64,000 nt of DNA, taken from positions 62,001 to 126,000 of the forward strand of contig NZ_FOOC01000006.1 of assembly GCF_900113085.1 (NCBI RefSeq), written 5' to 3'. This stretch comes from Fontimonas thermophila (GTDB lineage Bacteria > Pseudomonadota > Gammaproteobacteria > Nevskiales > Nevskiaceae). The notes under the pieces were generated by a model that saw only the letters and a program-made list of their open reading frames with translations, was not told the origin of the DNA and did not search any database. The position numbers and the translations under genes are program-made. Positions 9,955 to 18,623 of this stretch are shown piece after piece. The stretch's first letter is position 1; each line of letters begins with the position of its first letter.

Positions 9955-10475
9955 ACCAGCACCGCGGCGAGGGCGAGGCCGATCAGGGCGCTGATGAGGG
10001 TTTTCGTGGCGCCGACCGGACCCGGTTTGACCCAGGCGCCGTCACGGCGGTTGATGGCAATCACCTCGAGCACTGCCCAGGCGAGCAGCCCGCCGAAGAG
10101 AACCACCGAGCGGATCTCGCCATTGCTGAGCAAATGGGCCACGGCCCAGAGCTTGACACCGGTGAGCTGCGGATGGCGGATGAACCGCTTGATGTCGGTC
10201 GGTGCCCGTGCGCTGATGAACAGGATCACCGCAATCGGCACCAGGAGCATGGTCACGTGACGCAGGAAAGCTGGCGGCTGCCACAGCGCCGTCGGCAGGG
10301 TTGCCTTCCAGCCGCTGACCATCAGGACGAGAGAGGCGACGATCAGCAGCGCGAACAGTCCCTTGTACGGCCACTCGCCGATGCGCGCGATCAGGCGCGC
10401 GCGGACATCGGCGCACAGTGCCTTGAACAGGTGCGTGGCGGACCACAGCAGGATGCCGGCAACCAGCAATGACAT
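9906..10475 (-). CDS. NnrU-family integral membrane protein
   Basis: A 189-residue multi-pass membrane protein of the NnrU family (N-terminal LLVAGILLWSATHLFKALCADVR, a motif HPQLTGVKLWAVAHLLSNG and about five hydrophobic segments). The family was first seen near nitrite and nitric oxide reductase genes, but it also contains isomerases related to 15-cis-zeta-carotene isomerase, so an isoprenoid-related role cannot be excluded. The ATG at 10475 precedes the first membrane helix; longer upstream reading adds charged, non-family residues. It runs opposite to both flanking catabolic blocks. Confidence 0.85.
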   Translation of the reverse strand: MSLLVAGILLWSATHLFKALCADVRARLIARIGEWPYKGLFALLIVASLVLMVSGWKATLPTALWQPPAFLRHVTMLLVPIAVILFISARAPTDIKRFIRHPQLTGVKLWAVAHLLSNGEIRSVVLFGGLLAWAVLEVIAINRRDGAWVKPGPVGATKTLISALIGLALAAVLVYAHPWLSGMPLLPRG

Positions 10476-10511
10476 GGGGCGCTCCGGACACACGGGTGAT
10501 TTTTGCCGGTG

Positions 10512-10540
10512 AGCATAGCGCTCTGTCGCGGGCTTGTCCC
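10512..10540 (-). promoter_or_regulatory. Candidate sigma-70 promoter of the nnrU-like gene
   Basis: Read on the minus strand: GGGACA, 17-base spacer, TATGCT, about 37 bases upstream of the ATG. Both hexamers match consensus at four of six positions. Confidence 0.35.
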
Positions 10541-10704
10541 ATCGACCGGGCGGGACGAGGATGAGCGGAGTTTGTGAACGCCCATCACCTAAATGGACGA
10601 GGACGAAGGATGGGCGCGCAGTCAGCATGGATCATCCCCGGATGCGCAGGACGGTTCGCCGATGCGCCCGGTTCGACATGCAAGCCGCAGGAGAGCTAGC
10701 CACC

Positions 10705-11715
10705 ATGGGTGCCATCGATCTCAAGCAGTTACTCGAATCGCAGACCTTGGAGCGTTGTCCGTTCCCGATTCCGGTCGGCTGGTTTTTCATCGACTATGCG
10801 GACACGCTCAAGCCCGGCGAGATGCGCAACGTCTTCGTCTTCGACCAGGAATGGGTGCTGTTCCGTACCGAATCCGGCAAGCCGGGAATGGCGGATCCGT
10901 ACTGTCCCCATCTGGGTGCCCACATGGGCCATGGCGGCAAGGTCTGCGGCGAGCATCTGCGCTGTCCGTTCCACCACTGGGAGTACGACACGGCCGGCTG
11001 GTGCAGGCACATCCCCTACGCCAAGCTGATGCCGCCGCAAACCAAGAAAGGCCCGATCCTGCGCACGCTGCCGATGGTCGAGAAGTACGGCATGTTGTGG
11101 GCTTGGTATCACCCGCAGTGCGAGCCGCCGAGCTTCGAGCTGCCGTACATCCCGGAAATGGAAGATCCGACCGGGTATGCCGGTACGCGCCGCGGCACCT
11201 GGACCGCGCATACCTGCATCCAGGAGATCGCCGAGAACGGCGTTGATACCGCGCACCTGAAATTCCTGCACGGCGCACCGGCGATCCCACCGGTAGAGGC
11301 GACGTACGAGGGTCCGATCATGAAGCTCGACATCGGTCGCGGCTATATCGTCGGTACCGCCTATGGGCCGGGACTCAATGTCATGCGCTTCACACAGCAA
11401 GGCGTGACCGCGACGATGATTTCGTACTCGGTGCCGATCACCCGGGAAAAGACGCAGATGAACATGTCGTTCCGTCACGTCGATTACCCAGAGGGCTCCA
11501 AAGAGCTGGCGATCTCCAAGAAGCTCATCGATCACATGATCGGCGCCGCCGAGGGCGAGGAGAGCGCCGGCTTCGAATCCGTCGATTTCATCGTCTGGAA
11601 CCACAAGAAATACCGTCCCAATCCGCTGCTGTGCGACGGTGACGGGCCGGTTCTGCAGTTCCGCAAGTGGTTCAAGCAGTTCTACCCGGGATTCGAACCC
11701 GCGGCGCAGGGCTGA
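10705..11715 (+). CDS. Rieske-type non-heme iron oxygenase, KshA/DAF-36-like
   Basis: A 336-residue terminal oxygenase. The Rieske [2Fe-2S] ligands are C67-P-H69 and C87-P-F-H90; the mononuclear iron motif is N178, D181, H184 and H189 in ENGVDTAHLKFLHG. This spacing and the YCPHLGAHMGHGG segment are typical of 3-ketosteroid 9alpha-hydroxylase (KshA) and cholesterol 7-desaturase relatives rather than aromatic-ring dioxygenases. The ATG at 10705 has GGAGAG about 9 bases upstream. It hydroxylates or desaturates a hydrophobic substrate with electrons from a ferredoxin and reductase; a ferredoxin gene follows, but no reductase is nearby. Confidence 0.9.
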   Translation: MGAIDLKQLLESQTLERCPFPIPVGWFFIDYADTLKPGEMRNVFVFDQEWVLFRTESGKPGMADPYCPHLGAHMGHGGKVCGEHLRCPFHHWEYDTAGWCRHIPYAKLMPPQTKKGPILRTLPMVEKYGMLWAWYHPQCEPPSFELPYIPEMEDPTGYAGTRRGTWTAHTCIQEIAENGVDTAHLKFLHGAPAIPPVEATYEGPIMKLDIGRGYIVGTAYGPGLNVMRFTQQGVTATMISYSVPITREKTQMNMSFRHVDYPEGSKELAISKKLIDHMIGAAEGEESAGFESVDFIVWNHKKYRPNPLLCDGDGPVLQFRKWFKQFYPGFEPAAQG

Positions 11716-11783
11716 TTCATCCACCACGCCGTTTCCGCGCGCAAGTTCGTCGGGAAGCGGCCTTCGTTTCGAGGACGGCAGCG

Positions 11784-12107
11784 ATGGCAGTGGTCCGTGT
11801 CACCGGTCGCGATGGCGTCGAGCGCAGGCTCGACGCCACCAATGGCTGCGCGCTCATGGAAGCCTTGCGCGACGCCAACACCGGCATCGACGGTACCTGC
11901 GGCGGCATGATGTCCTGCGGCACCTGCCACGTGTACGTCGATGCCGACTGGCTGGCCAAGCTGCCTCCCAAGAGCGAGGACGAGCAGATGATGCTCGATG
12001 CAATCGGTGAGCTGGTCGAGCTCGAGCCCGGCTCGCGGCTGTCCTGCCAGATTCAGGTCAGCGAGGCCCTCGAAGGACTGTCCATCCGCATCGCGCCGCC
12101 GGTCTGA
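11784..12107 (+). CDS. Adrenodoxin-type [2Fe-2S] ferredoxin
   Basis: A 107-residue ferredoxin with cluster ligands C39, C45 and C48 (C-x5-C-x2-C) and C88 (RLSCQI). The family passes electrons to cytochromes P450, and some members serve Rieske oxygenases. It sits between the Rieske oxygenase and the TetR-P450 pair, so either could be its partner. The ATG at 11784 lies 68 bases after the oxygenase stop and gives the usual family length. Confidence 0.93.
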   Translation: MAVVRVTGRDGVERRLDATNGCALMEALRDANTGIDGTCGGMMSCGTCHVYVDADWLAKLPPKSEDEQMMLDAIGELVELEPGSRLSCQIQVSEALEGLSIRIAPPV

Positions 12108-12200
12108 CCCGCGGCGGCGGGCATGGTCGTCCGTCTGGGGGAGGCGGCGTCCGTCCGCGTTTGCGAAGGTCATTCTCGAAATACCAGCGGAGTTTTCTGC

Positions 12201-12977
12201 ATGCGTGCCGCAGCCCAGCGCACACTGCCCGTGCAGACGCCAGCGCCCCGCGTCGGTCGGCCACCGCGGGTCAGCGCCCAGGCGATCATCGAGGCCGCCA
12301 TCGCGATCGGTCTGGAGGGGGTCACGCTCAAGCAAGTGGCCGACCGGCTGGGTGTGGCCGTCGCGACGCTCTATCGCCATGTGCGCAACCGCGACGAGCT
12401 GGTGCGTCTGGCAGCCTTTCGCATTGCATTGACGCGGCGTCTGCCGCAGGCCGACCAGAACCGGCCGATGCACTGGTCACAGATCGCGATCGGCTATGCC
12501 GAGAGCCTGTTCGAATCCTTCGTGCGCGAGCCGCAACTGCTCTACGAACTGACCAAGGGGCGGCTCGGCCCCGATGTCGAAGTCGATTTTCTCGAGCAAT
12601 TTCTCGCCGCGCTTGCCGCGCATGGATTTTCCGCAGACGAGGGCATCCGTCTGCACCATGCGATCGCGATGCTCGCGATCGGCGCCAGCGCCGGTGCACT
12701 GGCGGTCAGCGCCTGCGCCGCGGCCGGCGAGCCGCTCGATGCGGCGATGCGGCGCGCACTGGCCGAGCGCGACCGGCACGAACTGCCGCACCTGCGCAGC
12801 GCGATCGACGCGTACACGAATGTCGATCCGCGGCAATGGTTGTTTGCCTTGCGTGCCTTGCTCGCCGGTATCGCGCTCGCGCGCGGTGAGACGCTGCCGC
12901 CATGGGATGACCGATTCTCGTCCCCGACCCCAACACCGCCGCCGGCGTCGCCGGTGGATGTCAGGAGCCCGTCATGA
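12201..12977 (+). CDS. TetR-family transcriptional regulator with TetR-type C-terminal domain
   Basis: A 258-residue regulator. The N-terminal helix-turn-helix (GVTLKQVADRLGVAVATLYRHV) follows a basic arm (GRPPRVSAQ). The rest is helical and ligand-binding, ending in a proline-rich tail. The ATG at 12201 is chosen; upstream residues are not family-like. The stop overlaps the P450 start by 4 bases (ATGA), so regulator and P450 are translationally coupled and the regulator probably responds to the P450 substrate or product. Confidence 0.88.
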   Translation: MRAAAQRTLPVQTPAPRVGRPPRVSAQAIIEAAIAIGLEGVTLKQVADRLGVAVATLYRHVRNRDELVRLAAFRIALTRRLPQADQNRPMHWSQIAIGYAESLFESFVREPQLLYELTKGRLGPDVEVDFLEQFLAALAAHGFSADEGIRLHHAIAMLAIGASAGALAVSACAAAGEPLDAAMRRALAERDRHELPHLRSAIDAYTNVDPRQWLFALRALLAGIALARGETLPPWDDRFSSPTPTPPPASPVDVRSPS

Positions 12978-14251
12978 ACACAGCGCACAATCCCCGCGTC
13001 GAAATCGACGCGTCCATCTTCAACCCGTATTCCAAGGATTTCATCCGCAATCCGGACCCGACCTGGCAGATCCTGATCCGTGATTACCCGATCGCCTGGC
13101 ACAGGGATTTGCAGATGTGGATCGTCAGCAGTCACGAGCTGTGCGACCGTATCCTCAAGGATGCCCGGTTCTCGCCGAACTTCCGCGTCTGGGAACTCGC
13201 GCCGCCGCCCAAGCCGGAGGACCAGAAGACCGATTTCGACCGCGCCTTCGAGAAAGGCTTTTTCGCGGTGGGTCCGCAGGCGCATCTGCGGCTGCGCAAG
13301 CTGACGATGCCGGCCTTCTCCAAGCCGGTCATGAGCCAGATCGATGCCAAGATCCGCGATCTGATCATCGGCTGTTTCGATGCGATCGGCGATGCCGAGG
13401 AATTCGACGTCTATCAGGCGCTCGCCGTGAAGATCCCGGCGCGTTCGATCGCGCGCATGGTGGGCGTCCCGACGGATCTGGAGGATTTTTTCCACGAATT
13501 CGCCGTCAACGTGATCAAGTCCACGCGCATCAACTTAAGCGCGAAGGAGCGCGAGGCGTCTATGCACAAGACGCTGCCCGGCTTCAAGTACTTCCGCGAC
13601 GAGATCGCACGCCGCCGTGCGCTGTCGCATCCGGGCGACGACTTTCTCGGCAGCCTGATCGCGGCATCCGACGCCGGCTCGCAGCTCGACGACGACGAAA
13701 TCCTCTCCGTCGTGTTTGCGCTGATCACCGCCGGTTCCGACACCGCCACCGATCTGCACACCTATCTGCTCTACGCACTGCTGAGCCATCCAGACCAGTT
13801 CGAGCTGCTCAAGCAAAGGCCCGAGCTGATGGAGAACGCGATCATCGAGTGTCTGCGCTGGGGTTCGTTCGGCAAGGTGCCGTTCTTCCGCTTCGCCACC
13901 GAGGACATCGAATTCGCCGGCCAGCTGATCAAGAAAGGCCAGGCCATCGGCGTGAACATCCAGGCCGCCTGGCACGATCCGGCCAAGTGGGAAGATCCGC
14001 TCAAGCTCGATATCACCCGCCGTCTCGACGGCAATATCGTCTTCGGTGCCGGCGCGCACTTTTGCATCGGCACCTATCTGGTGCGCGTCCAGGGTAGCCT
14101 GATGCTGCAGGAGTTCATGCGGCGCTACCCCAATGCGACGCTCGCCGACGGTGATGGCCGCATCGACTACGAGTGGACGCACCACAATGCACGTCGCATC
14201 AACCGGCTGATCGTGAAAACCAACCGCGTTGCCGCGCGCAAGGCCGCGTAG
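12974..14251 (+). CDS. Cytochrome P450 monooxygenase (class I bacterial type)
   Basis: A 425-residue soluble P450. The I-helix oxygen-binding motif is AGSDTAT (253-259), ExxR is E292-R295, the meander contains HDPAKWEDP, and the heme loop FGAGAHFCIG places the thiolate at Cys364. No membrane anchor is present. Electron supply is probably the [2Fe-2S] ferredoxin two genes upstream. Substrate class is not readable; the neighbouring Rieske, sterol-desaturase and Ltp2-like genes make a steroid, terpene or fatty acid plausible. The start is fixed by the ATGA overlap with the TetR gene. Confidence 0.95.
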   Translation: MNTAHNPRVEIDASIFNPYSKDFIRNPDPTWQILIRDYPIAWHRDLQMWIVSSHELCDRILKDARFSPNFRVWELAPPPKPEDQKTDFDRAFEKGFFAVGPQAHLRLRKLTMPAFSKPVMSQIDAKIRDLIIGCFDAIGDAEEFDVYQALAVKIPARSIARMVGVPTDLEDFFHEFAVNVIKSTRINLSAKEREASMHKTLPGFKYFRDEIARRRALSHPGDDFLGSLIAASDAGSQLDDDEILSVVFALITAGSDTATDLHTYLLYALLSHPDQFELLKQRPELMENAIIECLRWGSFGKVPFFRFATEDIEFAGQLIKKGQAIGVNIQAAWHDPAKWEDPLKLDITRRLDGNIVFGAGAHFCIGTYLVRVQGSLMLQEFMRRYPNATLADGDGRIDYEWTHHNARRINRLIVKTNRVAARKAA

Positions 14252-14311
14252 GCGTGCGGCGGCACCGGACGCCGCGCCGGCCCAGCCCCACCTCAGGACG
14301 GGATGCACAGC

Positions 14312-14476
14312 ATGAAGAAATGGATTTGCGTGATCTGCGGGTTCATCTACGATCCGGCGGTCGGCTTGCCCGATCATGGGATCGCTCCGGGCACTGCCTT
14401 CGAGGATCTGCCGGCGGACTGGATTTGCCCCGAATGCGGATCGCCCAAGGATTCCTTCGAACCGTACACGGAATAG
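14312..14476 (+). CDS. Rubredoxin
   Basis: A 54-residue iron protein with both CxxC knuckles: C6-V-I-C9-G and C39-P-E-C42-G, plus the usual aromatic residues W4, Y13 and W37. It carries single electrons to oxygenases such as alkane hydroxylases. The ATG at 14312 is preferred over the in-frame ATG at 14303 because AGGACGGG is too close to the latter. No rubredoxin reductase or alkB is in the window; a non-heme partner such as the sterol-desaturase-type hydroxylase downstream is one possibility. Confidence 0.93.
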   Translation: MKKWICVICGFIYDPAVGLPDHGIAPGTAFEDLPADWICPECGSPKDSFEPYTE

Positions 14477-14695
14477 CGTTCGTTCTTTGACCGACCGTCT
14501 CGCCGTGGCGGGGGTGCACCGCCGCGCAGAGGCATTGCGTGGATACTCGGTTCGGACGATGCGCCGGATGACTGCTGTTCTACCATGGCGGCGGATCGGG
14601 CCGGACGCCGATCAGGCGCACAGCCTGATGAACGCGTACAGAGCCGCAGGCATAGGCACCGGCGACAGTGCCGCGGTATTACGAGGAGAGTCTGG

Positions 14696-16066
14696 ATGAA
14701 ATTCAAACTGGTTTTCGCGGTCGGGGTGCTCGTCGGCGGATTTTGCATCCCCCTGCAGCAGGCATCGGCCAAGGTGTCGCCGGAAAAGGCCGCTGAGCTG
14801 GACGGCCCCAAGTACACCTGCATGGGCGCCGAGCGCGCTGGCAGTCCGAGCGGCATTCCTGAATACACCGGTAAATGGGTCGGCAAATGGCCCGGCATGA
14901 CCAAGCCCTATGGCTACGAGCCAGGTCCGTACGCCGATGAAAAACCGCTGTTCAAGATCACCGCGCAGAACATGGCGCAGTACGAGGACAAGCTGACCGA
15001 AGGTCAGAAGGCCTTGCTCAAGCAGTATCCCGACTCGTACTACATGTACGTCTATCCCAGCCACCGCGACTTCGGCTTCCAGAGCTGGGTCTGCGACACG
15101 GCCAAGAAAAACGCGGTCGAAGCCGAGCTGATCGACGATGGCCTGGGGGTGAAGGGCACCGGCGGTGCGATCCCGTTCCCCTTTCCGGCCAATGGCACCG
15201 AGGCGGTCTGGAACATCATCAATCCGCATCGTGCATGGACCGAGAAGGCGGTCTGCGACATCGCCGACGTTTACGCCAACGGCAGCATCGCCTGGGGACG
15301 CAACAAGTTCATGACGATGAACCTGATGAACGATCCCAACGTGCGCCGTTCATACACCGAAAAGATCAACGCCTATTTCTACACCAGCTATCTGCTGCCC
15401 GAGCGCGACAAAGGTTTCACCGGCGTTGGCTTTCAGCCCAACAACTTCAAGACCGACGCGACCCAGGCCTGGCAGTACCAGCCGGGCATCCGCCGCGTGC
15501 GCCAGGCTCCGGAAGTCTGCTGTGATTACCCGGTGCCACCTGCCGGGTTGCGCACGGTCGATGACGACTATCTCTTCAACGGATCGCCCGAGCGCTATAC
15601 CTGGAAGCTGGTGGGCAAAAAAGAAATGTACGTTCCTTACCACAACTTCAAGGTCAACGATCCGGCGATCAAGTACAAGGATTTGATCAAACCCAACACG
15701 ATCAATCCCGAGTATGTGCGCTACGAGCTGCACCGCGTCTGGATCGTCGAGGGGTATTTGCGCGAGGGGTACCGCCATATCTACAGCAAGCGGCGGCTGT
15801 ATGCCGACGAGGACACCTGGTTGGTTCTTTGGGCAGATAACTACGATGCGCGCGGCCAGCTCTGGCGGACCTCCTTCGTGAACTATTTCTACTCGCAGGA
15901 ATCTGCCGCTTTCCATCGTGGAGTCTCGGTCTACCACGATTTGACGGCGAAAGCTTACGAGGCTGGCTATCTGGTTAACGAGCGCGGTGAAGACTGGTGG
16001 CGGATCAATATCCCGCTCACGCCCGCGATGTTCAGCCCGCAGGCCGCGGCGCGCGCAGGTCACTGA
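14696..16066 (+). CDS. Secreted DUF1329 protein
   Basis: A 456-residue exported protein: charged start MKFK, a hydrophobic core (LVFAVGVLVGGFCI) and a probable cleavage after QASA. The mature part is the DUF1329 domain, which has a LolA/LolB-like open beta-barrel fold expected to hold lipophilic ligands. GAGGAGAG stands just upstream of the ATG. DUF1329 genes are frequent in proteobacterial clusters for hydrocarbons, steroids and other hydrophobic substrates, so transport or binding of substrate in the periplasm or at the outer membrane is a reasonable inference. It is not a lipoprotein: no lipobox Cys near the cleavage site. Confidence 0.9.
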   Translation: MKFKLVFAVGVLVGGFCIPLQQASAKVSPEKAAELDGPKYTCMGAERAGSPSGIPEYTGKWVGKWPGMTKPYGYEPGPYADEKPLFKITAQNMAQYEDKLTEGQKALLKQYPDSYYMYVYPSHRDFGFQSWVCDTAKKNAVEAELIDDGLGVKGTGGAIPFPFPANGTEAVWNIINPHRAWTEKAVCDIADVYANGSIAWGRNKFMTMNLMNDPNVRRSYTEKINAYFYTSYLLPERDKGFTGVGFQPNNFKTDATQAWQYQPGIRRVRQAPEVCCDYPVPPAGLRTVDDDYLFNGSPERYTWKLVGKKEMYVPYHNFKVNDPAIKYKDLIKPNTINPEYVRYELHRVWIVEGYLREGYRHIYSKRRLYADEDTWLVLWADNYDARGQLWRTSFVNYFYSQESAAFHRGVSVYHDLTAKAYEAGYLVNERGEDWWRINIPLTPAMFSPQAAARAGH

Positions 16067-16139
16067 CGAGAACGCTGCGCGACGGGTATGCCCGCACCGG
16101 GCGCGGCATGCGTGCGTGCGCAAGAGGGGGATGACAGAG

Positions 16140-17006
16140 ATGGCGACGAAGAACGCATTCATCACCGGCTGCAACGTCGGACAGGCCAACCTGCTCGCCA
16201 AGGCGCTCGTGCAGCGCGGCTGGCGTGTGTTCGCCGGCGTGCTGCCGGGCGCACCCACGGATCTGAAGACGGGCGGAAATCTGACCGTCGTCGATCAGGA
16301 CGTCTCCAACACCGAGTCGGTGCGCCGCAGCGCCGAGATCGTCACGGAGGCGCTTGGCGGCGAGGGGCTGGATCTGCTGATGAACGTCGCCGGTGTCGCC
16401 AACATCGCCGTCGGGGTTCTCGAAGGGGTGGATCTGGCACAGGCGGAGCGGCTGTTTCACATCAACACCTTCGGTCAGCTGCGCGTGATCCAGGCCTTCC
16501 TGCCGCTGCTGCGCAAGAATGCTCCGGGGTCGCGCATCGCCAACTACAGCTCCGGCGCGATCATCGCCAACCCGGTCGGCGCTGGCATCTACAACATGAC
16601 CAAGCACGCGATTCACGGCATGACGCTGACCCTGCGTCACGAGCTGGCGCCGTTCGGCATCCAGGTGACGTCCATCGTGCCGGGCGGCGTGCTCACCGGA
16701 ATGTCCGCGAATGCGCACGAGAACACCCGGAAAAGCTGGGCCAGCCAGCCCGCGGAGATCCAGAAAATCTACGAGCCGCTGCGCCCGGTCATGTGCCAGG
16801 TGCTGCCCGACATGCTCGAAAAGACCGGTAGCACGCCGGAACAGGCGCTCGAAGGCACGCTGGCGATCCTCGACAAAAAGACGTGGGCGCCGATGGAGTA
16901 CCTGGGCAAGGACGTCAAGCCGATGGGGCTGATGCGCCGGATTTTCTCCGATCGCCAGCTCGAGGCGATCATGCGCCGGACGTTCAAGATTCCGGCGCAT
17001 GCCTAA
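16140..17006 (+). CDS. Short-chain dehydrogenase/reductase
   Basis: A 288-residue SDR with an unusual nucleotide motif TGCNVGQ (9-15, normally TGxxxGxG), NVAG at 82-85, and the catalytic Ser138, Tyr151 and Lys155 (YNMTK). The extended C-terminus has Lys/Arg-rich helices (MGLMRRIFSDRQLEAIMRR). It should oxidise an alcohol or reduce a ketone with NAD(P). The ATG at 16140 is preferred to the one at 16131 because the AGAGGGGG Shine-Dalgarno ends next to the latter. It lies between DUF1329 and an aldehyde dehydrogenase. Confidence 0.9.
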   Translation: MATKNAFITGCNVGQANLLAKALVQRGWRVFAGVLPGAPTDLKTGGNLTVVDQDVSNTESVRRSAEIVTEALGGEGLDLLMNVAGVANIAVGVLEGVDLAQAERLFHINTFGQLRVIQAFLPLLRKNAPGSRIANYSSGAIIANPVGAGIYNMTKHAIHGMTLTLRHELAPFGIQVTSIVPGGVLTGMSANAHENTRKSWASQPAEIQKIYEPLRPVMCQVLPDMLEKTGSTPEQALEGTLAILDKKTWAPMEYLGKDVKPMGLMRRIFSDRQLEAIMRRTFKIPAHA

Positions 17007-17111
17007 AGGGCGCGAGCGCATGCGCGATGCTCGACGCATCGGTGCGCTGGCCGGTTTTGGCGGTGTCGTTTCCGAACTTTGATTCGGGGCATTGAGCCGA
17101 GGAGGCAGACC

Positions 17112-18611
17112 ATGAACGCCGTACTCAAGGAGTCGAACCGCTTTCGCACACTGTTCGACCGGCTGCAGACGCGCGTGCATGCGCTGGCGCTGACCAGCGC
17201 CGAGGAGCGTGCCGACAAGATCCGCCGCCTGCTCAAGGCCACGCTCGAAGCGCGGCCCGCGATCCTCGCCGCGGCCCACAAGGAGCTGCGCGTCAATGAA
17301 ACCGACGTCGATGCACAGCTGCTGATGATCAAGTCGGAAGCCGAGTTCATCACGCGCAACCTGGCGGTGTGGATGGCGCCGCAACCGGTGCAGGGTTCGC
17401 TGATGACGCTCGGCAAGAAGTGCTACATCCGCTACGAGCCCAAGGGCGTCGTGCTGCATCTTTCGACCTGGAATGCGCCGATCGCCGAGGCCTTCGTCAT
17501 GGCCTATGGTGCGATCGCGGCAGGATGCACCTTCGTGCTCAAGCCGTCGGAACTGGCGCCGCATTCGGCACAGGTGCTCGCCGATATCTGCGCCAAGGTC
17601 TTGCCCGAAGACGAGCTGGCCGTCGTCAATGGCGGCGCGGATGTCGCCACCGAGCTGCTGCAGCTGCCGTTCAACCATATTTTCTACATTGGCGGGCATC
17701 AGGTTGGCCGCATCGTCATGCGCGCGGCGGCCGAGCATTTCGCGACCGTGACCCTGGAGATGGGCGGCAAGAATCCGGTGATCGTCGATGCCAGCGCCGA
17801 TCTCGACGAAGCCGGGCGCAAGATCGCCTGGGGGCGTGTGGCCAATGCCGGTCAGGTGTGCCTTGCGCCGGATTACGCCCTGGTGCATGCCAGCATCGTC
17901 GATGCTTTCGTCGCCGCACTCGCTCGGCATATGACCGCGATGTACAACGCCGATGGCCGGGGCTTCCAGCGCTCACCCGATCTGCCGCGCATCGTCAACC
18001 GTCGGCATTTCGATCGCATCAAGGCCTTGCTCGACGATGCGCTCGACAAGGGCGCGAAGCTCGAATTCGGCGGCGACACCGATGCCGACGATCTCTACAT
18101 CGCGCCGACCATCCTCACGTCGGTGACCGAAGACATGCGCATCATGCAGGAGGAAATCTTCGGGCCGATTCTTTGCGTGCTGCCGTTCAACGAGCGCGAG
18201 GAGGCGATCGCGACGATCCGGCGCCGGCCCAAGCCGCTGGGGGCCTACATCTTTGCCAAGGACCGTGCGGCGATCGACTGGTTCATGGCGCGCACGACCT
18301 CGGGCAGCTTGGTCGTCAATCACAACCTCATTCAGTCCGGCACCAATCCGCACCTGCCGTTTGGCGGCGTCAATGCCAGCGGTATAGGCCGGGTTGGCGG
18401 ACGCGCCACGTTCCTGGAGTGCTCGAATGCGCGCTCGGTCGTCGAGGATCAGTATCCGGCCGGCGATCCTAACATCATGTTCCCGCCGTATTCGGACAAA
18501 TACAAAAAGATGATCGCGCAGATGCTCGCCAAGGAAATCCGCGTGCCGGATGCGGCGATCGATCTCATCAACGGCATCATCAAACTCACCAGCGTGTTCA
18601 AGCGCCGGTAA
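17112..18611 (+). CDS. Aldehyde dehydrogenase (class 3 / coniferyl-type), copy 1
   Basis: A 499-residue NAD(P)-dependent aldehyde dehydrogenase. Catalytic Cys250 is in NAGQVCLAPDY, the general base Glu216 in TLEMGGKNP, and the oxyanion Asn121 in STWNAPI (usual PWNYP altered). GAGGAGG is just upstream of ATG 17112. The C-terminal tail (IAQMLAKEIRVP then LINGIIKL) is longer than in soluble class 3 enzymes and could associate with membranes, as in fatty aldehyde dehydrogenases. It converges with the TetR gene. It probably oxidises an aldehyde formed by the P450 and SDR steps. Confidence 0.93.
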   Translation: MNAVLKESNRFRTLFDRLQTRVHALALTSAEERADKIRRLLKATLEARPAILAAAHKELRVNETDVDAQLLMIKSEAEFITRNLAVWMAPQPVQGSLMTLGKKCYIRYEPKGVVLHLSTWNAPIAEAFVMAYGAIAAGCTFVLKPSELAPHSAQVLADICAKVLPEDELAVVNGGADVATELLQLPFNHIFYIGGHQVGRIVMRAAAEHFATVTLEMGGKNPVIVDASADLDEAGRKIAWGRVANAGQVCLAPDYALVHASIVDAFVAALARHMTAMYNADGRGFQRSPDLPRIVNRRHFDRIKALLDDALDKGAKLEFGGDTDADDLYIAPTILTSVTEDMRIMQEEIFGPILCVLPFNEREEAIATIRRRPKPLGAYIFAKDRAAIDWFMARTTSGSLVVNHNLIQSGTNPHLPFGGVNASGIGRVGGRATFLECSNARSVVEDQYPAGDPNIMFPPYSDKYKKMIAQMLAKEIRVPDAAIDLINGIIKLTSVFKRR

Positions 18612-18623
18612 TGTCCCGCGGCG

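Noticed and set aside
10541-10704. Search for a promoter of the Rieske oxygenase
   Set aside because: TTGTGA and TAAATG are present but only 12 bases apart; no acceptable promoter pair found.
14477-14695. Possible small ORF in the rubredoxin-DUF1329 gap (for example from the ATG at 14567)
   Set aside because: Arg-rich, no ribosome-binding site and no protein-like pattern. I see no clear promoter or hairpin in the gap either.
16032-17930. 632-codon minus-strand frame opposite the SDR and ALDH genes
   Set aside because: Spans two sense genes and the gap between them without any motif; antisense artefact.
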